A stretch of 37,921 nucleotides of DNA from Pseudomonadota bacterium (GTDB lineage: Bacteria; Pseudomonadota; Gammaproteobacteria; Burkholderiales; Burkholderiaceae_C), in NCBI GenBank assembly GCA_018241325.1, contig JAFEEB010000007.1:1-37921 (forward strand), given 5' to 3'. Under the pieces are notes generated by a model, which did no database searches, was not told the DNA's origin, and was given only the letters and a program-made list of their open reading frames with translations. Of the stretch, positions 1-7,330 are shown one piece after another. Both the position numbers and the translations under genes were made by a program. Position 1 is the stretch's first letter; each line of letters opens with the position of its first letter.

Positions 1-1
1 T

Positions 2-1288
2 CATCAACATTCGCGAGAAGAGCCGGTCGATGACCTCAAGCATCGCTGCTTGGTATTCCCAAGCAACGTGGACAAGAAGTCATACGAAACCGAGGCGCCG
101 GTGCTGCTATGCAATTACACCGACGTCTACTACAGCGATGTCATAGCGATGGGGATGGAGTTCATGTCCGCCACGGCCTCGCCTCAGCAGATTGAGACTT
201 TCACCTTGCGCGCCGGTGACACCATCATTACCAAAGACTCCGAAACGGCCGACGACATCGGAATATCTGCCTTCGTCCCGAATGACTTGCCTGGCGTGGT
301 GTGTGGATACCACCTGACCATGATCAGGCCAGGTGAAGGTGTGTCCGGGTCTTTCGTCAAACGGTTGTTCGATGCCAAGCCAACCAAGGCTCATCTCGAA
401 GTCTCGGCCAACGGGCTGACGCGAGTCGGCCTTGGTCAATACGCGATAGACAACCTCACTTTCGCATGGCCGCCTCGCGAAGAACAAACCGCTATCGCCA
501 CCTTCCTCGACCGCGAAACCGCCAAGATCGACGCGCTGGTAGCCGAGCAGCAAGAGCTGATCGCCCTGCTGCAGGAAAAGCGCCAGGCCGTCATTTCGCA
601 CGCCGTGACCAAAGGGCTCAATCCGTCGGTGCCGATGAAAGATTCGGGCGTGGAGTGGCTGGGAGAGGTGCCGGCGCATTGGGCGATCAGTCTGCTCAAA
701 CGAGCGTTCTCGTCTGTGGATTACGGAATCTCGGAATCCCTCGATAGTGACGGCAACATAGCGATTCTCCGAATGGGAAACATCGTTGACGGGCACTTGG
801 ACCTATCCGACTTGAAGTATGTCAACGCAGTTGATCCTGCGTTGCTGCTGCGGGCTGGCGACCTGCTATACAACAGAACCAACAGTGTTGATCTGGTTGG
901 CAAGGTCGGCTTGGTAACGGCTGAAGTTGGAGAGGCAACCTCTTTTGCCTCTTACTTGGTAAGGCTGCGAGTTCGTAGCGGCGCGTGCGCGAAATACTTC
1001 GCTCAGTTGCTCAACCACCCAGGCTTTCTGGGGCTTGTCAGATCAAGTGCGTTCGTTGCAATAGGGCAGTGCAACCTCAACCCAAATCGGTATGGCGAGT
1101 TCATTGTCCCGATACCGCCCGCTGCTGAACAGGACGCCATCGCGAACTTTCTCGAAAGTCGTGTCTACGAGTTCGATAGATTGGTTATCGAGGCGAAGGC
1201 GGCGGTCAACCTGCTACGTGAACGCCGCACCGCCCTGATCTCCGCCGCCGTCACCGGCCAGATCGACGTGCGCGGGCTGTCGGCATGA
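2..1288 (+). CDS. hsdS: Type I restriction-modification specificity subunit HsdS (5'-truncated by window edge)
   Basis: This is the DNA-recognition subunit of a type I restriction-modification complex; it binds HsdM and HsdR and sets the target sequence. The frame is open to the window edge, so the true start lies upstream; the first in-frame start-like codon is TTG at 50, but coding-quality sequence (ending LKHRCLVFPSN) continues before it. Two target-recognition halves are visible. The first ends in the conserved PPREEQTAIATFLDRE helix, followed by the central linker with SGVEWLGEVPAHW, which opens the second half. The second ends in PPAAEQDAIANFLESR and a long helix to VTGQIDVRG. The repeated 'P-EQ--IA-FL' helices are the signature of the HsdS coiled-coil spacers. 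About 30-40 N-terminal residues appear to be missing. hsdR follows after 74 bp; hsdM is expected just upstream. Confidence 0.95.
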   Translation, partial: HQHSREEPVDDLKHRCLVFPSNVDKKSYETEAPVLLCNYTDVYYSDVIAMGMEFMSATASPQQIETFTLRAGDTIITKDSETADDIGISAFVPNDLPGVVCGYHLTMIRPGEGVSGSFVKRLFDAKPTKAHLEVSANGLTRVGLGQYAIDNLTFAWPPREEQTAIATFLDRETAKIDALVAEQQELIALLQEKRQAVISHAVTKGLNPSVPMKDSGVEWLGEVPAHWAISLLKRAFSSVDYGISESLDSDGNIAILRMGNIVDGHLDLSDLKYVNAVDPALLLRAGDLLYNRTNSVDLVGKVGLVTAEVGEATSFASYLVRLRVRSGACAKYFAQLLNHPGFLGLVRSSAFVAIGQCNLNPNRYGEFIVPIPPAAEQDAIANFLESRVYEFDRLVIEAKAAVNLLRERRTALISAAVTGQIDVRGLSA

Positions 1289-1295
1289 AAACTCC

Positions 1296-1350
1296 CGTTT
1301 CAATAGCTGCTCGCGCTTGCTGCACAAGCGCCAGAGCCCGATTTGGCTCA
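1296..1350 (+). repeat. Dispersed Comamonadaceae-type intergenic element, copy A
   Basis: Lies in the hsdS-hsdR gap. It holds ATAGCTGC, then an inverted repeat GCGCTTG-ctgca-CAAGCGC (1313-1331), then AGAGCCCGATTTGGCT. Related sequences occur at 27753-27808 (reverse orientation) and 32166-32232. I recognise the pattern as a short intergenic element common in Comamonadaceae; the copy relationship is visible by eye in this window. Confidence 0.7.
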
Positions 1351-1362
1351 TAGACCACCGCC

Positions 1363-4300
1363 ATGTCCGTGCACACCGAAATCCACCTCGAACGCGACAT
1401 CTGCGAGCACCTGGCGGCCCACGGATGGCTGTATGCCGAACCCGGCACCGATGGCGACGCCCGCAGCTACGAAACCCCGCGCGCCCTGTATCCGGCCGAC
1501 GTGCTGGCCTGGCTGCAGGCCACGCAGCCGCAGGCCTGGGCGAGCTTGCAGAAGAACCACGGAAGCGCCCTTGAAGCCATCGTGCTCGACCGCCTGCGCA
1601 AGGCGCTCGACACGCAAGGCACGCTAGATGTGCTGCGCCACGGCTTTGACCTGCTGGGCCTGCGCGCGCCCCTGCGCATGGCGCAGTTCAAGCCCGCCCT
1701 GGGCATGAACGCCGAGCTGCAGGCGCGCTACGCCGCCAACCGCCTGCGCGTGCTGCGCCAGGTGCGAACCAACCACGACGACATCATCGACCTGGTGCTG
1801 CTGCTCAACGGCATCCCAGTCGCCACGGCCGAGCTCAAGACCGACTTCACCCAGGACGTGAACCGGGCCATCGACCAGTACCGCTTTGAGCGCATGCCCA
1901 AGCCCAAGGGCAAGTCCAACACCGAGCCGCTGCTGGACTTTCCGCGTGGCGCGCTGGTGCACTTTGCCGTCAGCAACCGCGACGTGCACATGGCCACGCG
2001 GCTGCTGGGGCCGGCCACCCAGTTCCTGCCCTTCAACCTGGGCGATGCCGGCGGCGCCGGCAACCCGCCGTATGCGGCCGGCCACCGCACCCACTACCTG
2101 TGGGAGCAGGTGTGGCAGCGCGACTCGTGGCTGGAGATCATCGAGCGCTACCTGGTCACGCTGCGCGACGACAAGAAGAAGACCAAGGCCATCGTCTTCC
2201 CGCGCTACCACCAGCTCGACGCCACGCGCCGTCTGGTGCAGTCGGTGCGCGCCGATGGCGCGGGCGGCAAATACCTGATCCAGCACTCGGCCGGCTCGGG
2301 CAAGACCAACTCCATCGCCTGGACAGCGCATTTCCTGTCGGACCTGCACGACACAGCCAACAACAAGCTGTTCTCCAGCGTGCTGGTGGTGAGCGACCGC
2401 AACGTGCTGGACGCCCAGTTGCAGGATGCCATCTTCGACTTTCAGCGCGTCACCGGCGTGGTGCAGACCATCACCGGCAACGACGCCAGCAAGAGCCAGC
2501 AACTGGCCGAAGCCCTGTCGGGCGGCAAGAAGATCATCGTTTGCACCATCCAGACCTTTCCGTTTGCGCTGGCCAAGGTGCAGGAGCTGGCCGCCACCCA
2601 GGGCAAGCGCTTTGCCGTAATTGCCGACGAGGCGCATTCCAGCCAGGCGGGCGAAGCGGCGGCCAAACTGAAAGAGCTGCTGAGCGCCGAGGAGCTGAAG
2701 GAGCTGCAGGACGGCGGCGAAGTCAGCAACGAGGACATCCTGGCGGCGCAGATGAGCGCCCGCGCCGGGGCGGATACCGGCATCACCTATATCGCCTTCA
2801 CCGCCACGCCCAAGGCCAAGACGCTGGAGCTGTTCGGCCGTCGCCCGCAACCCGATCAGCCGGCCGGCCCGGGCAACCTGCCGCAGGCCTTTCACGTCTA
2901 TTCCATGCGTCAGGCCATCGAGGAGGGCTTCATCCTCGATGTGCTGAAGAACTACACGCCCTACAAGCTGGCCTTTCAGCTGACCCACGAGGGCCGGGAC
3001 TGGACGGATGCCGAAGTCGAGCAAAGCGCCGCCGTCAAAGGCCTGATGCGCTGGGTGCGCCTGCACCCGTACAACATCGCCCAGAAGGTGGCGATCGTCG
3101 TCGAGCACTTCATCGACAACGTGCAGCCCCTGCTGGGTGGCCACGCCAAGGCCATGGTGGTGACGGCCAGCCGGCTGGAGGCGGTGCGCTTCAAGCGCGC
3201 CATTGACCAGTACATCCAGGAGCACCGCTACGCCATTGGCACGCTGGCAGCCTTCTCGGGCGAGGTGCTGGACGAACAGAGCGGCGAACCCGTCACCGAG
3301 CGCTCGGCCAGCCTGAACCCAGGCCTGGCCGGCAAGGACCTGCGCAAGGCCTTTGACACCAAGGCGTTCCAGATTCTGCTGGTGGCCAACAAATTCCAGA
3401 CCGGGTTTGACCAGCCCCTGCTGTGCGGCATGTACGTGGACAAGCGCCTGGCCGGCATCCAGGCGGTGCAGACCCTGAGCCGCCTGAACCGGGCCTACAA
3501 CGGCGCGCATGGGCTGAAGGACACCACCTATGTGCTGGACTTCGTCAACGAGCCGGACGAGGTGCTGGCGGCCTTTCAGACCTATTACGAAACGGCCGAA
3601 CTGGCCGGCGTGACCGACCCGCACCTGATCCTGGAGCTGAAGGCCAAGCTGGATGCCAGCGGCCACTACGACGAGTTCGAGGTCGAGCGGGTGGTGAACG
3701 CCGAGCTGAACCCCAAGGCCACCCAGGCCATGCTGGTGGCGGCCATCGAGCCGGTGGCGGACCGGTTGCTGAAGCAGTATCAGGCGGCCAAGGCCAAGTT
3801 CGACGGCGCCAAACCCGACGGCCCCGAGCACCAGGCGGCCAAGGATGCGCTGGACGCCTTGCTGCTCTTCAAACGCGACCTGGGTACCTATGTGCGGGTG
3901 TATGCCTTCCTCGGCCAGCTGTTCGACTACGGCAACACCGCCATTGAAAAGCGCGCCATCTTCTTCAAGCGCCTGCTGCCGCTGCTGGACTTTGGGCGTG
4001 AGCGCGAGGGGATCGACCTGAGCAAAGTCGTGCTGACGCACCACAAGCTGAAAGATCAGGGGCAGCGCGCGCTGGTGTTGAACGACACCCAGGGCGAGTA
4101 CAAGCTGCAACCCCTGACCGAGCCGGGATCAGGCCAGGTGCAGGACAAGGAAAAGCTGCGGCTGTCGGAAATCCTGGCCAAGGTGAACGACCTGTTCGAG
4201 GGCGAGCTGACCGACGATGACAAGCTGGTCTATGTCAACCACGTCATCCGCGGCAAGCTGATGGAGTCCGAGGTGTTGGCCGAGCAGGCGAAGAACAACA

Positions 4301-4503
4301 CCAAGGCGCAGTTCGCGGCTTCACCCAACTTCGATGCCGAGCTGATGAACGCCATCATCGAGGCGTTCGAGGCGCATCAGATCATGAGCCGGCAGGCGCT
4401 GGATTCGGAGCAGGTGCGGGCCGGACTGAGGGGGATTTTGCTGGGGCCGGCGGGGTTGTACGAGGGGTTGCGGGGAGCGGTGGCCGAGCAGGGGGACGAG
4501 TGA
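1363..4503 (+). CDS. hsdR: Type I restriction endonuclease subunit R (HsdR)
   Basis: This 1046-aa protein is the translocating and cleaving subunit of the type I restriction enzyme. The N-terminal nuclease core shows D143, then E157-L-K159 in the pattern expected of PD-(D/E)xK HSDR_N domains. The motor follows: Walker A SAGSGKT (309-315), DEAH box (422-425) and motif III-like FTATPKAKT. The later segment containing FQTGFDQPLL and LSRLNRAY matches the second RecA domain of HsdR proteins. A helical C-terminal region would contact HsdM/HsdS. Length is normal for the family. The ATG at 1363 begins the recognisable N-terminus (MSVHTEIHLE); no strong Shine-Dalgarno is seen. It is probably co-transcribed with hsdS across a 74-bp gap containing a repeat element. 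Confidence 0.96.
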   Translation: MSVHTEIHLERDICEHLAAHGWLYAEPGTDGDARSYETPRALYPADVLAWLQATQPQAWASLQKNHGSALEAIVLDRLRKALDTQGTLDVLRHGFDLLGLRAPLRMAQFKPALGMNAELQARYAANRLRVLRQVRTNHDDIIDLVLLLNGIPVATAELKTDFTQDVNRAIDQYRFERMPKPKGKSNTEPLLDFPRGALVHFAVSNRDVHMATRLLGPATQFLPFNLGDAGGAGNPPYAAGHRTHYLWEQVWQRDSWLEIIERYLVTLRDDKKKTKAIVFPRYHQLDATRRLVQSVRADGAGGKYLIQHSAGSGKTNSIAWTAHFLSDLHDTANNKLFSSVLVVSDRNVLDAQLQDAIFDFQRVTGVVQTITGNDASKSQQLAEALSGGKKIIVCTIQTFPFALAKVQELAATQGKRFAVIADEAHSSQAGEAAAKLKELLSAEELKELQDGGEVSNEDILAAQMSARAGADTGITYIAFTATPKAKTLELFGRRPQPDQPAGPGNLPQAFHVYSMRQAIEEGFILDVLKNYTPYKLAFQLTHEGRDWTDAEVEQSAAVKGLMRWVRLHPYNIAQKVAIVVEHFIDNVQPLLGGHAKAMVVTASRLEAVRFKRAIDQYIQEHRYAIGTLAAFSGEVLDEQSGEPVTERSASLNPGLAGKDLRKAFDTKAFQILLVANKFQTGFDQPLLCGMYVDKRLAGIQAVQTLSRLNRAYNGAHGLKDTTYVLDFVNEPDEVLAAFQTYYETAELAGVTDPHLILELKAKLDASGHYDEFEVERVVNAELNPKATQAMLVAAIEPVADRLLKQYQAAKAKFDGAKPDGPEHQAAKDALDALLLFKRDLGTYVRVYAFLGQLFDYGNTAIEKRAIFFKRLLPLLDFGREREGIDLSKVVLTHHKLKDQGQRALVLNDTQGEYKLQPLTEPGSGQVQDKEKLRLSEILAKVNDLFEGELTDDDKLVYVNHVIRGKLMESEVLAEQAKNNTKAQFAASPNFDAELMNAIIEAFEAHQIMSRQALDSEQVRAGLRGILLGPAGLYEGLRGAVAEQGDE

Positions 4504-4610
4504 TCGGGAGGATGGGCGGTAGGGCGGTCGTTGCAGATCTTGAGGCTGCCAAAGGCTGAGCCGCGCCTGCTAGCATGCTGCACCGCAACAAAGCTGGCGC
4601 CATTGAGATC

Positions 4611-5615
4611 ATGGACCTCGACGACCCTTACCACGAACTTGGCCTGGCACCGGGCTCCAGCGATGCCGAGGTCAAGGTTGCGTGGCGCCGCTTGTCCGCA
4701 CGCTGGCACCCGGATCGCAACAACAGCCCGCATGCCCTGCGCAAGATTCAGCGTATCAATCGGGCACTGGAAATGATCCGCGACGCCCGGGACGAAACGG
4801 AGGCTGAAACCGAGGATCCCGCCTCCGATGCGGAAAAACCCACCGTCGAGCACACCATCAGCCTCACGCTCGAGGAGGTGGTGACCGGTTGCGTCAGGGA
4901 AGTTCGGGGCGAGGTGGCCGAAGACTGCGCCGAGTGCAGAGGCAGTGGCCTGCAACTGCATGCTACCCAGTGCAGCGAATGCCGTGGCGCCGGCCACATC
5001 CGGCAGCATCTCTGGTTCGCCTGGGTCTCATCCACGGTCGAATGCACAGCCTGCCAGGGGCAGGGGAAGACGCACCAAAGCTGTACTGCCTGCGCGGCGA
5101 GCGGTAAGGCACCGGCGAGCAAGTACCGCTGCCGGGTGCCGGTCGCACCTGGCGCGCGCGCTGGTGACCTGCTCGATGTCACAGCCCGGGTGCAAGGCAG
5201 TCAACGCCAGCACAAGCTGGCTCTGCGCGTGCGCGTGGAGCTGCAGCCGCACGAGTTTTTCACGGCTGAAGCCGATGGGACCTTAAAGTGCGAACTGCCC
5301 GTCGATGGTTTTGCATGGATGGCCAATCGCTGGATCGAAATTCCAACCCCCTGCGGGCTGCAACAGATGAAGCTACAGCGAGGCCATCTGAACTATCGCA
5401 TCAAAAACGCCGGCCTTCCGTGGACGAGCGAGGCAGAGGCTGGCGACTGCATCGTCACCGTCGTCCCGATCTTTCCGCAAGAGTTCAGCCAGGAGCAGGA
5501 GGCAGCGATTGATCGGCTGGTGGCCAGTAACTCCGGGAAGGCCGGCACGTCGGCCGGCGATCGCATGGCGGCATGGGCCCGGTTGGTGGACAACTGGCAG
5601 GATCGGCGCGTGTGA
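4611..5615 (+). CDS. DnaJ-like J-domain protein with CxxCxGxG zinc-finger motifs
   Basis: This is a probable Hsp40-type co-chaperone that would stimulate an Hsp70 ATPase. An N-terminal J domain contains the essential HPD (residues 33-35 from this start) followed by basic and helical residues. After a short acidic linker comes a cysteine-rich region with four CxxC repeats: CAECRGSG, CSECRGAG, CTACQGQG and CTACAASG. The last lacks the first conserved glycine. A C-terminal beta-rich domain resembles the DnaJ peptide-binding domain. The G/F-rich linker of canonical DnaJ is replaced by an acidic stretch, and at about 334 aa it is slightly shorter than DnaJ. I chose ATG 4611, where the J domain begins (MDLDDPYHELG); ATG 4575 adds 12 residues. 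Neither has a strong ribosome site. It sits between hsdR and the AAA+/protease cassette, so it is not the housekeeping dnaK-dnaJ locus. Confidence 0.85.
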   Translation: MDLDDPYHELGLAPGSSDAEVKVAWRRLSARWHPDRNNSPHALRKIQRINRALEMIRDARDETEAETEDPASDAEKPTVEHTISLTLEEVVTGCVREVRGEVAEDCAECRGSGLQLHATQCSECRGAGHIRQHLWFAWVSSTVECTACQGQGKTHQSCTACAASGKAPASKYRCRVPVAPGARAGDLLDVTARVQGSQRQHKLALRVRVELQPHEFFTAEADGTLKCELPVDGFAWMANRWIEIPTPCGLQQMKLQRGHLNYRIKNAGLPWTSEAEAGDCIVTVVPIFPQEFSQEQEAAIDRLVASNSGKAGTSAGDRMAAWARLVDNWQDRRV

Positions 5616-5812
5616 GATCTCCGATGATCATCAGCATGGTGGACTGATGGTGGCTCGCTTTGGCCGAGACCATCTGTACGGAGGTGTCGTTGGCCGCATA
5701 GTTTTGATCGACTCGTTCAGGCTGATTGCGGCAGTCACTGGAGTCGTCTTGATCGACCGCTCTCCATTGAAGCGGACATTCAGGGCTGATAAATCAGATC
5801 AAGAATTTCAGC

Positions 5813-5842
5813 TTGCGATTCAATAGCACCTGGTGCTATAAA
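5813..5842 (+). promoter_or_regulatory. Candidate promoter with palindromic operator in the spacer
   Basis: TTGCGA (5813-5818) and TATAAA (5837-5842) are separated by 18 bp and resemble sigma-70 -35 and -10 elements (4/6 and 5/6 matches). A perfect palindrome ATAGCACC-T-GGTGCTAT (5823-5839) fills the spacer and touches the -10. This is the position expected for autorepression by the XRE protein encoded 43 bp downstream. The rest of 5616-5884 shows nothing else I can support. Confidence 0.6.
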
Positions 5843-5884
5843 CTGACGACAATGCTTGACGGTTTGCATATGGGGTGAATTGCG

Positions 5885-6199
5885 ATGCGAAAAGCAAGAT
5901 CTCCCTTCATCGAAGCCGTTCGCGCTACGGCCAACGGTCGAGGCAAGGCAGGTGTACTCGATCAAGTCACTCTGCGCGAATTGGACCCGCTTTGGGTGCC
6001 GCCGGTCGAGCCATTGCAACCTGATGAAATCAAGCGCATCCGCGAAGGAGCGCACGTCAGTCAGGCCGTATTTGCACGCCTTCTCAACACCAGCCTGTCG
6101 ACCGTTCAAAAATGGGAGATTGGCCAGAAGAGGCCCGCGGGCACAGCGCTCAAGTTGCTGCATATGGTTCAGAAGCGTGGCCTGGAAGTCGTCGCGTGA
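5885..6199 (+). CDS. XRE-family helix-turn-helix regulator, HigA/NadS antitoxin-like
   Basis: This 104-aa DNA-binding protein has a helix-turn-helix at about residues 57-80 (VSQAVFARLLNTSLSTVQKW), closely resembling HigA-2/NadS-type antitoxin regulators, including the downstream 'G-KRP-G-ALKLL' segment. The N-terminal 45 residues carry a short basic region and the L-R-LDPLWVPP stretch. In the family such proteins usually pair with a RelE/HigB toxin encoded just upstream, but no toxin ORF is seen in 5616-5884. It lies 120 bp before a AAA+ ATPase gene on the same strand. Combined with the palindrome in its promoter, it is probably the autoregulated repressor of the cassette that follows. An orphan antitoxin unrelated to the downstream genes is the alternative. 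Confidence 0.85.
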   Translation: MRKARSPFIEAVRATANGRGKAGVLDQVTLRELDPLWVPPVEPLQPDEIKRIREGAHVSQAVFARLLNTSLSTVQKWEIGQKRPAGTALKLLHMVQKRGLEVVA

Positions 6200-6319
6200 C
6201 TGCGGCGTGCTGCAAAACCCGGTCAGGATGAAAACGTACAAATCCAGCGGTAGTCATGGAATCCAGCCTGGCGGCGTTTCAACACGTCTCCGACGGTTCG
6301 CAAGAAAGGGAGATATGGC

Positions 6320-7327
6320 ATGAATGCCGATATTCTGAAGAGAGTGGTACGAGCCATCGCCGACGGTTCACAAACAGACCTGGACCGGCTGGCCGGCATG
6401 ATCGTTGAAGCCGAACGCAAGACCGGGCATGTCCGGCTTGCCGAACAGCTCGATGCGATCCTCAGGCAGCCCAAGGCCAAGCGGCTCGCTGCGCCGCCGC
6501 TAGCGACTGTCGTCGATCGCACACTCAAAGAGCTTCCTCTGAGCCGGCGCCATGGCGAGACGCTGGCGACTCTCATACCGCACGATCAGCTGGAGCATCA
6601 CATGGTGCTGCCTGAAGAAGTAGAGCAGCGTTTCGCCCGCATCGAAGCGGAATATGCGGCCCGTGATCGGCTGCGTACTTTCGGACTCAAGCCACGCAAG
6701 ACTGTGTTGCTTTACGGCCCGCCGGGCTGCGGCAAGTCGTTGGGTGCCAAGCGACTCGCCTGGAATACCGGCCTGCCGCTGATGAAGGTGCGCTTCGACG
6801 TGCTTATCTCCTCGTTCTTTGGGGAGTCGGCCCAGAACCTGCGATCCATCTTCAGTAGCGCCAGGGAGAAGCCGTGTGTGCTGCTGCTCGACGAATGCGA
6901 CTTCATTGCACGATCACGCACTGCCTCTAAGGACATCGGCGAAGTGTCCCGCATCGTCAACTCGCTGCTGCAGCTCATGGAAGAGTACGACGCGCCTGGC
7001 CTGCTAGTTGCGACCACGAATCTCGAGTCCGCGTTGGACCCTGCGCTGTTCAGGCGCTTCGACGATGTCTTCTCCATCCCCCTGCCCGGCAAGACCGAAA
7101 TTGAGAAGCTGCTGAAGATGACGCTGTCCAGCGTTCGGATGGACCGAACCATCGCCTGGGAGCCATTGGTCGCCAAGCTGGAAGGCTCGTCGGCCGCGAT
7201 GGTCGTGAAGGCGGCGCAGGACGCCGCAAAAGCCGCTGTGCTGGCCGGCCGCCAGTCCTTGTCGCAAGACAAACTACTGAGGGCCGTCGAGGAGCTGCAG
7301 CGCCACGATACGGCACAAAGGGCGTAA
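6320..7327 (+). CDS. AAA+ ATPase of a protease-associated putative defence cassette
   Basis: This 335-aa protein is a classical AAA+ ATPase with one module. About 110 N-terminal residues are helical and end near a segment rich in hydrophobic and acidic residues (HHMVLPEEVEQRFARI). Walker A is GPPGCGKS (133-140), Walker B is LLLDECD (188-194), sensor 1 is ATTN (231-234) and the arginine-finger-like pair is R245-R246 in LFRRFDD. The core resembles FtsH/proteasomal-type ATPases, but there is no fused protease. Instead a subtilase gene begins 3 bp after the stop codon, which strongly suggests the two act together, with the ATPase possibly gating, remodelling or delivering substrate. ATG 6320 has an AAAGGGA ribosome site at 6305-6311. 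AAA+ plus S8 protease pairs are known in prokaryotic genomes and I recall RefSeq labels IteA/IteS for anti-phage pairs of this kind; I could not check that these are the same family. Confidence 0.9.
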   Translation: MNADILKRVVRAIADGSQTDLDRLAGMIVEAERKTGHVRLAEQLDAILRQPKAKRLAAPPLATVVDRTLKELPLSRRHGETLATLIPHDQLEHHMVLPEEVEQRFARIEAEYAARDRLRTFGLKPRKTVLLYGPPGCGKSLGAKRLAWNTGLPLMKVRFDVLISSFFGESAQNLRSIFSSAREKPCVLLLDECDFIARSRTASKDIGEVSRIVNSLLQLMEEYDAPGLLVATTNLESALDPALFRRFDDVFSIPLPGKTEIEKLLKMTLSSVRMDRTIAWEPLVAKLEGSSAAMVVKAAQDAAKAAVLAGRQSLSQDKLLRAVEELQRHDTAQRA

Positions 7328-7330
7328 TCC

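Noticed and set aside
1624-4110. 828-aa open frame on the minus strand
   Set aside because: It is antisense to hsdR, without recognisable motifs and with a repetitive Gly/Gln/Val/His composition.
5509-5826. 105-aa frame across the end of the DnaJ-like gene and the following gap
   Set aside because: Half of it overlaps the DnaJ-like gene in another frame, and the rest does not resemble a RelE/HigB toxin or any other family I know.
6256-6320. Short leader ORF between the XRE and ATPase genes
   Set aside because: The ATG at 6256 has no ribosome site and the frame runs into the ATPase gene out of phase without any recognisable sequence.
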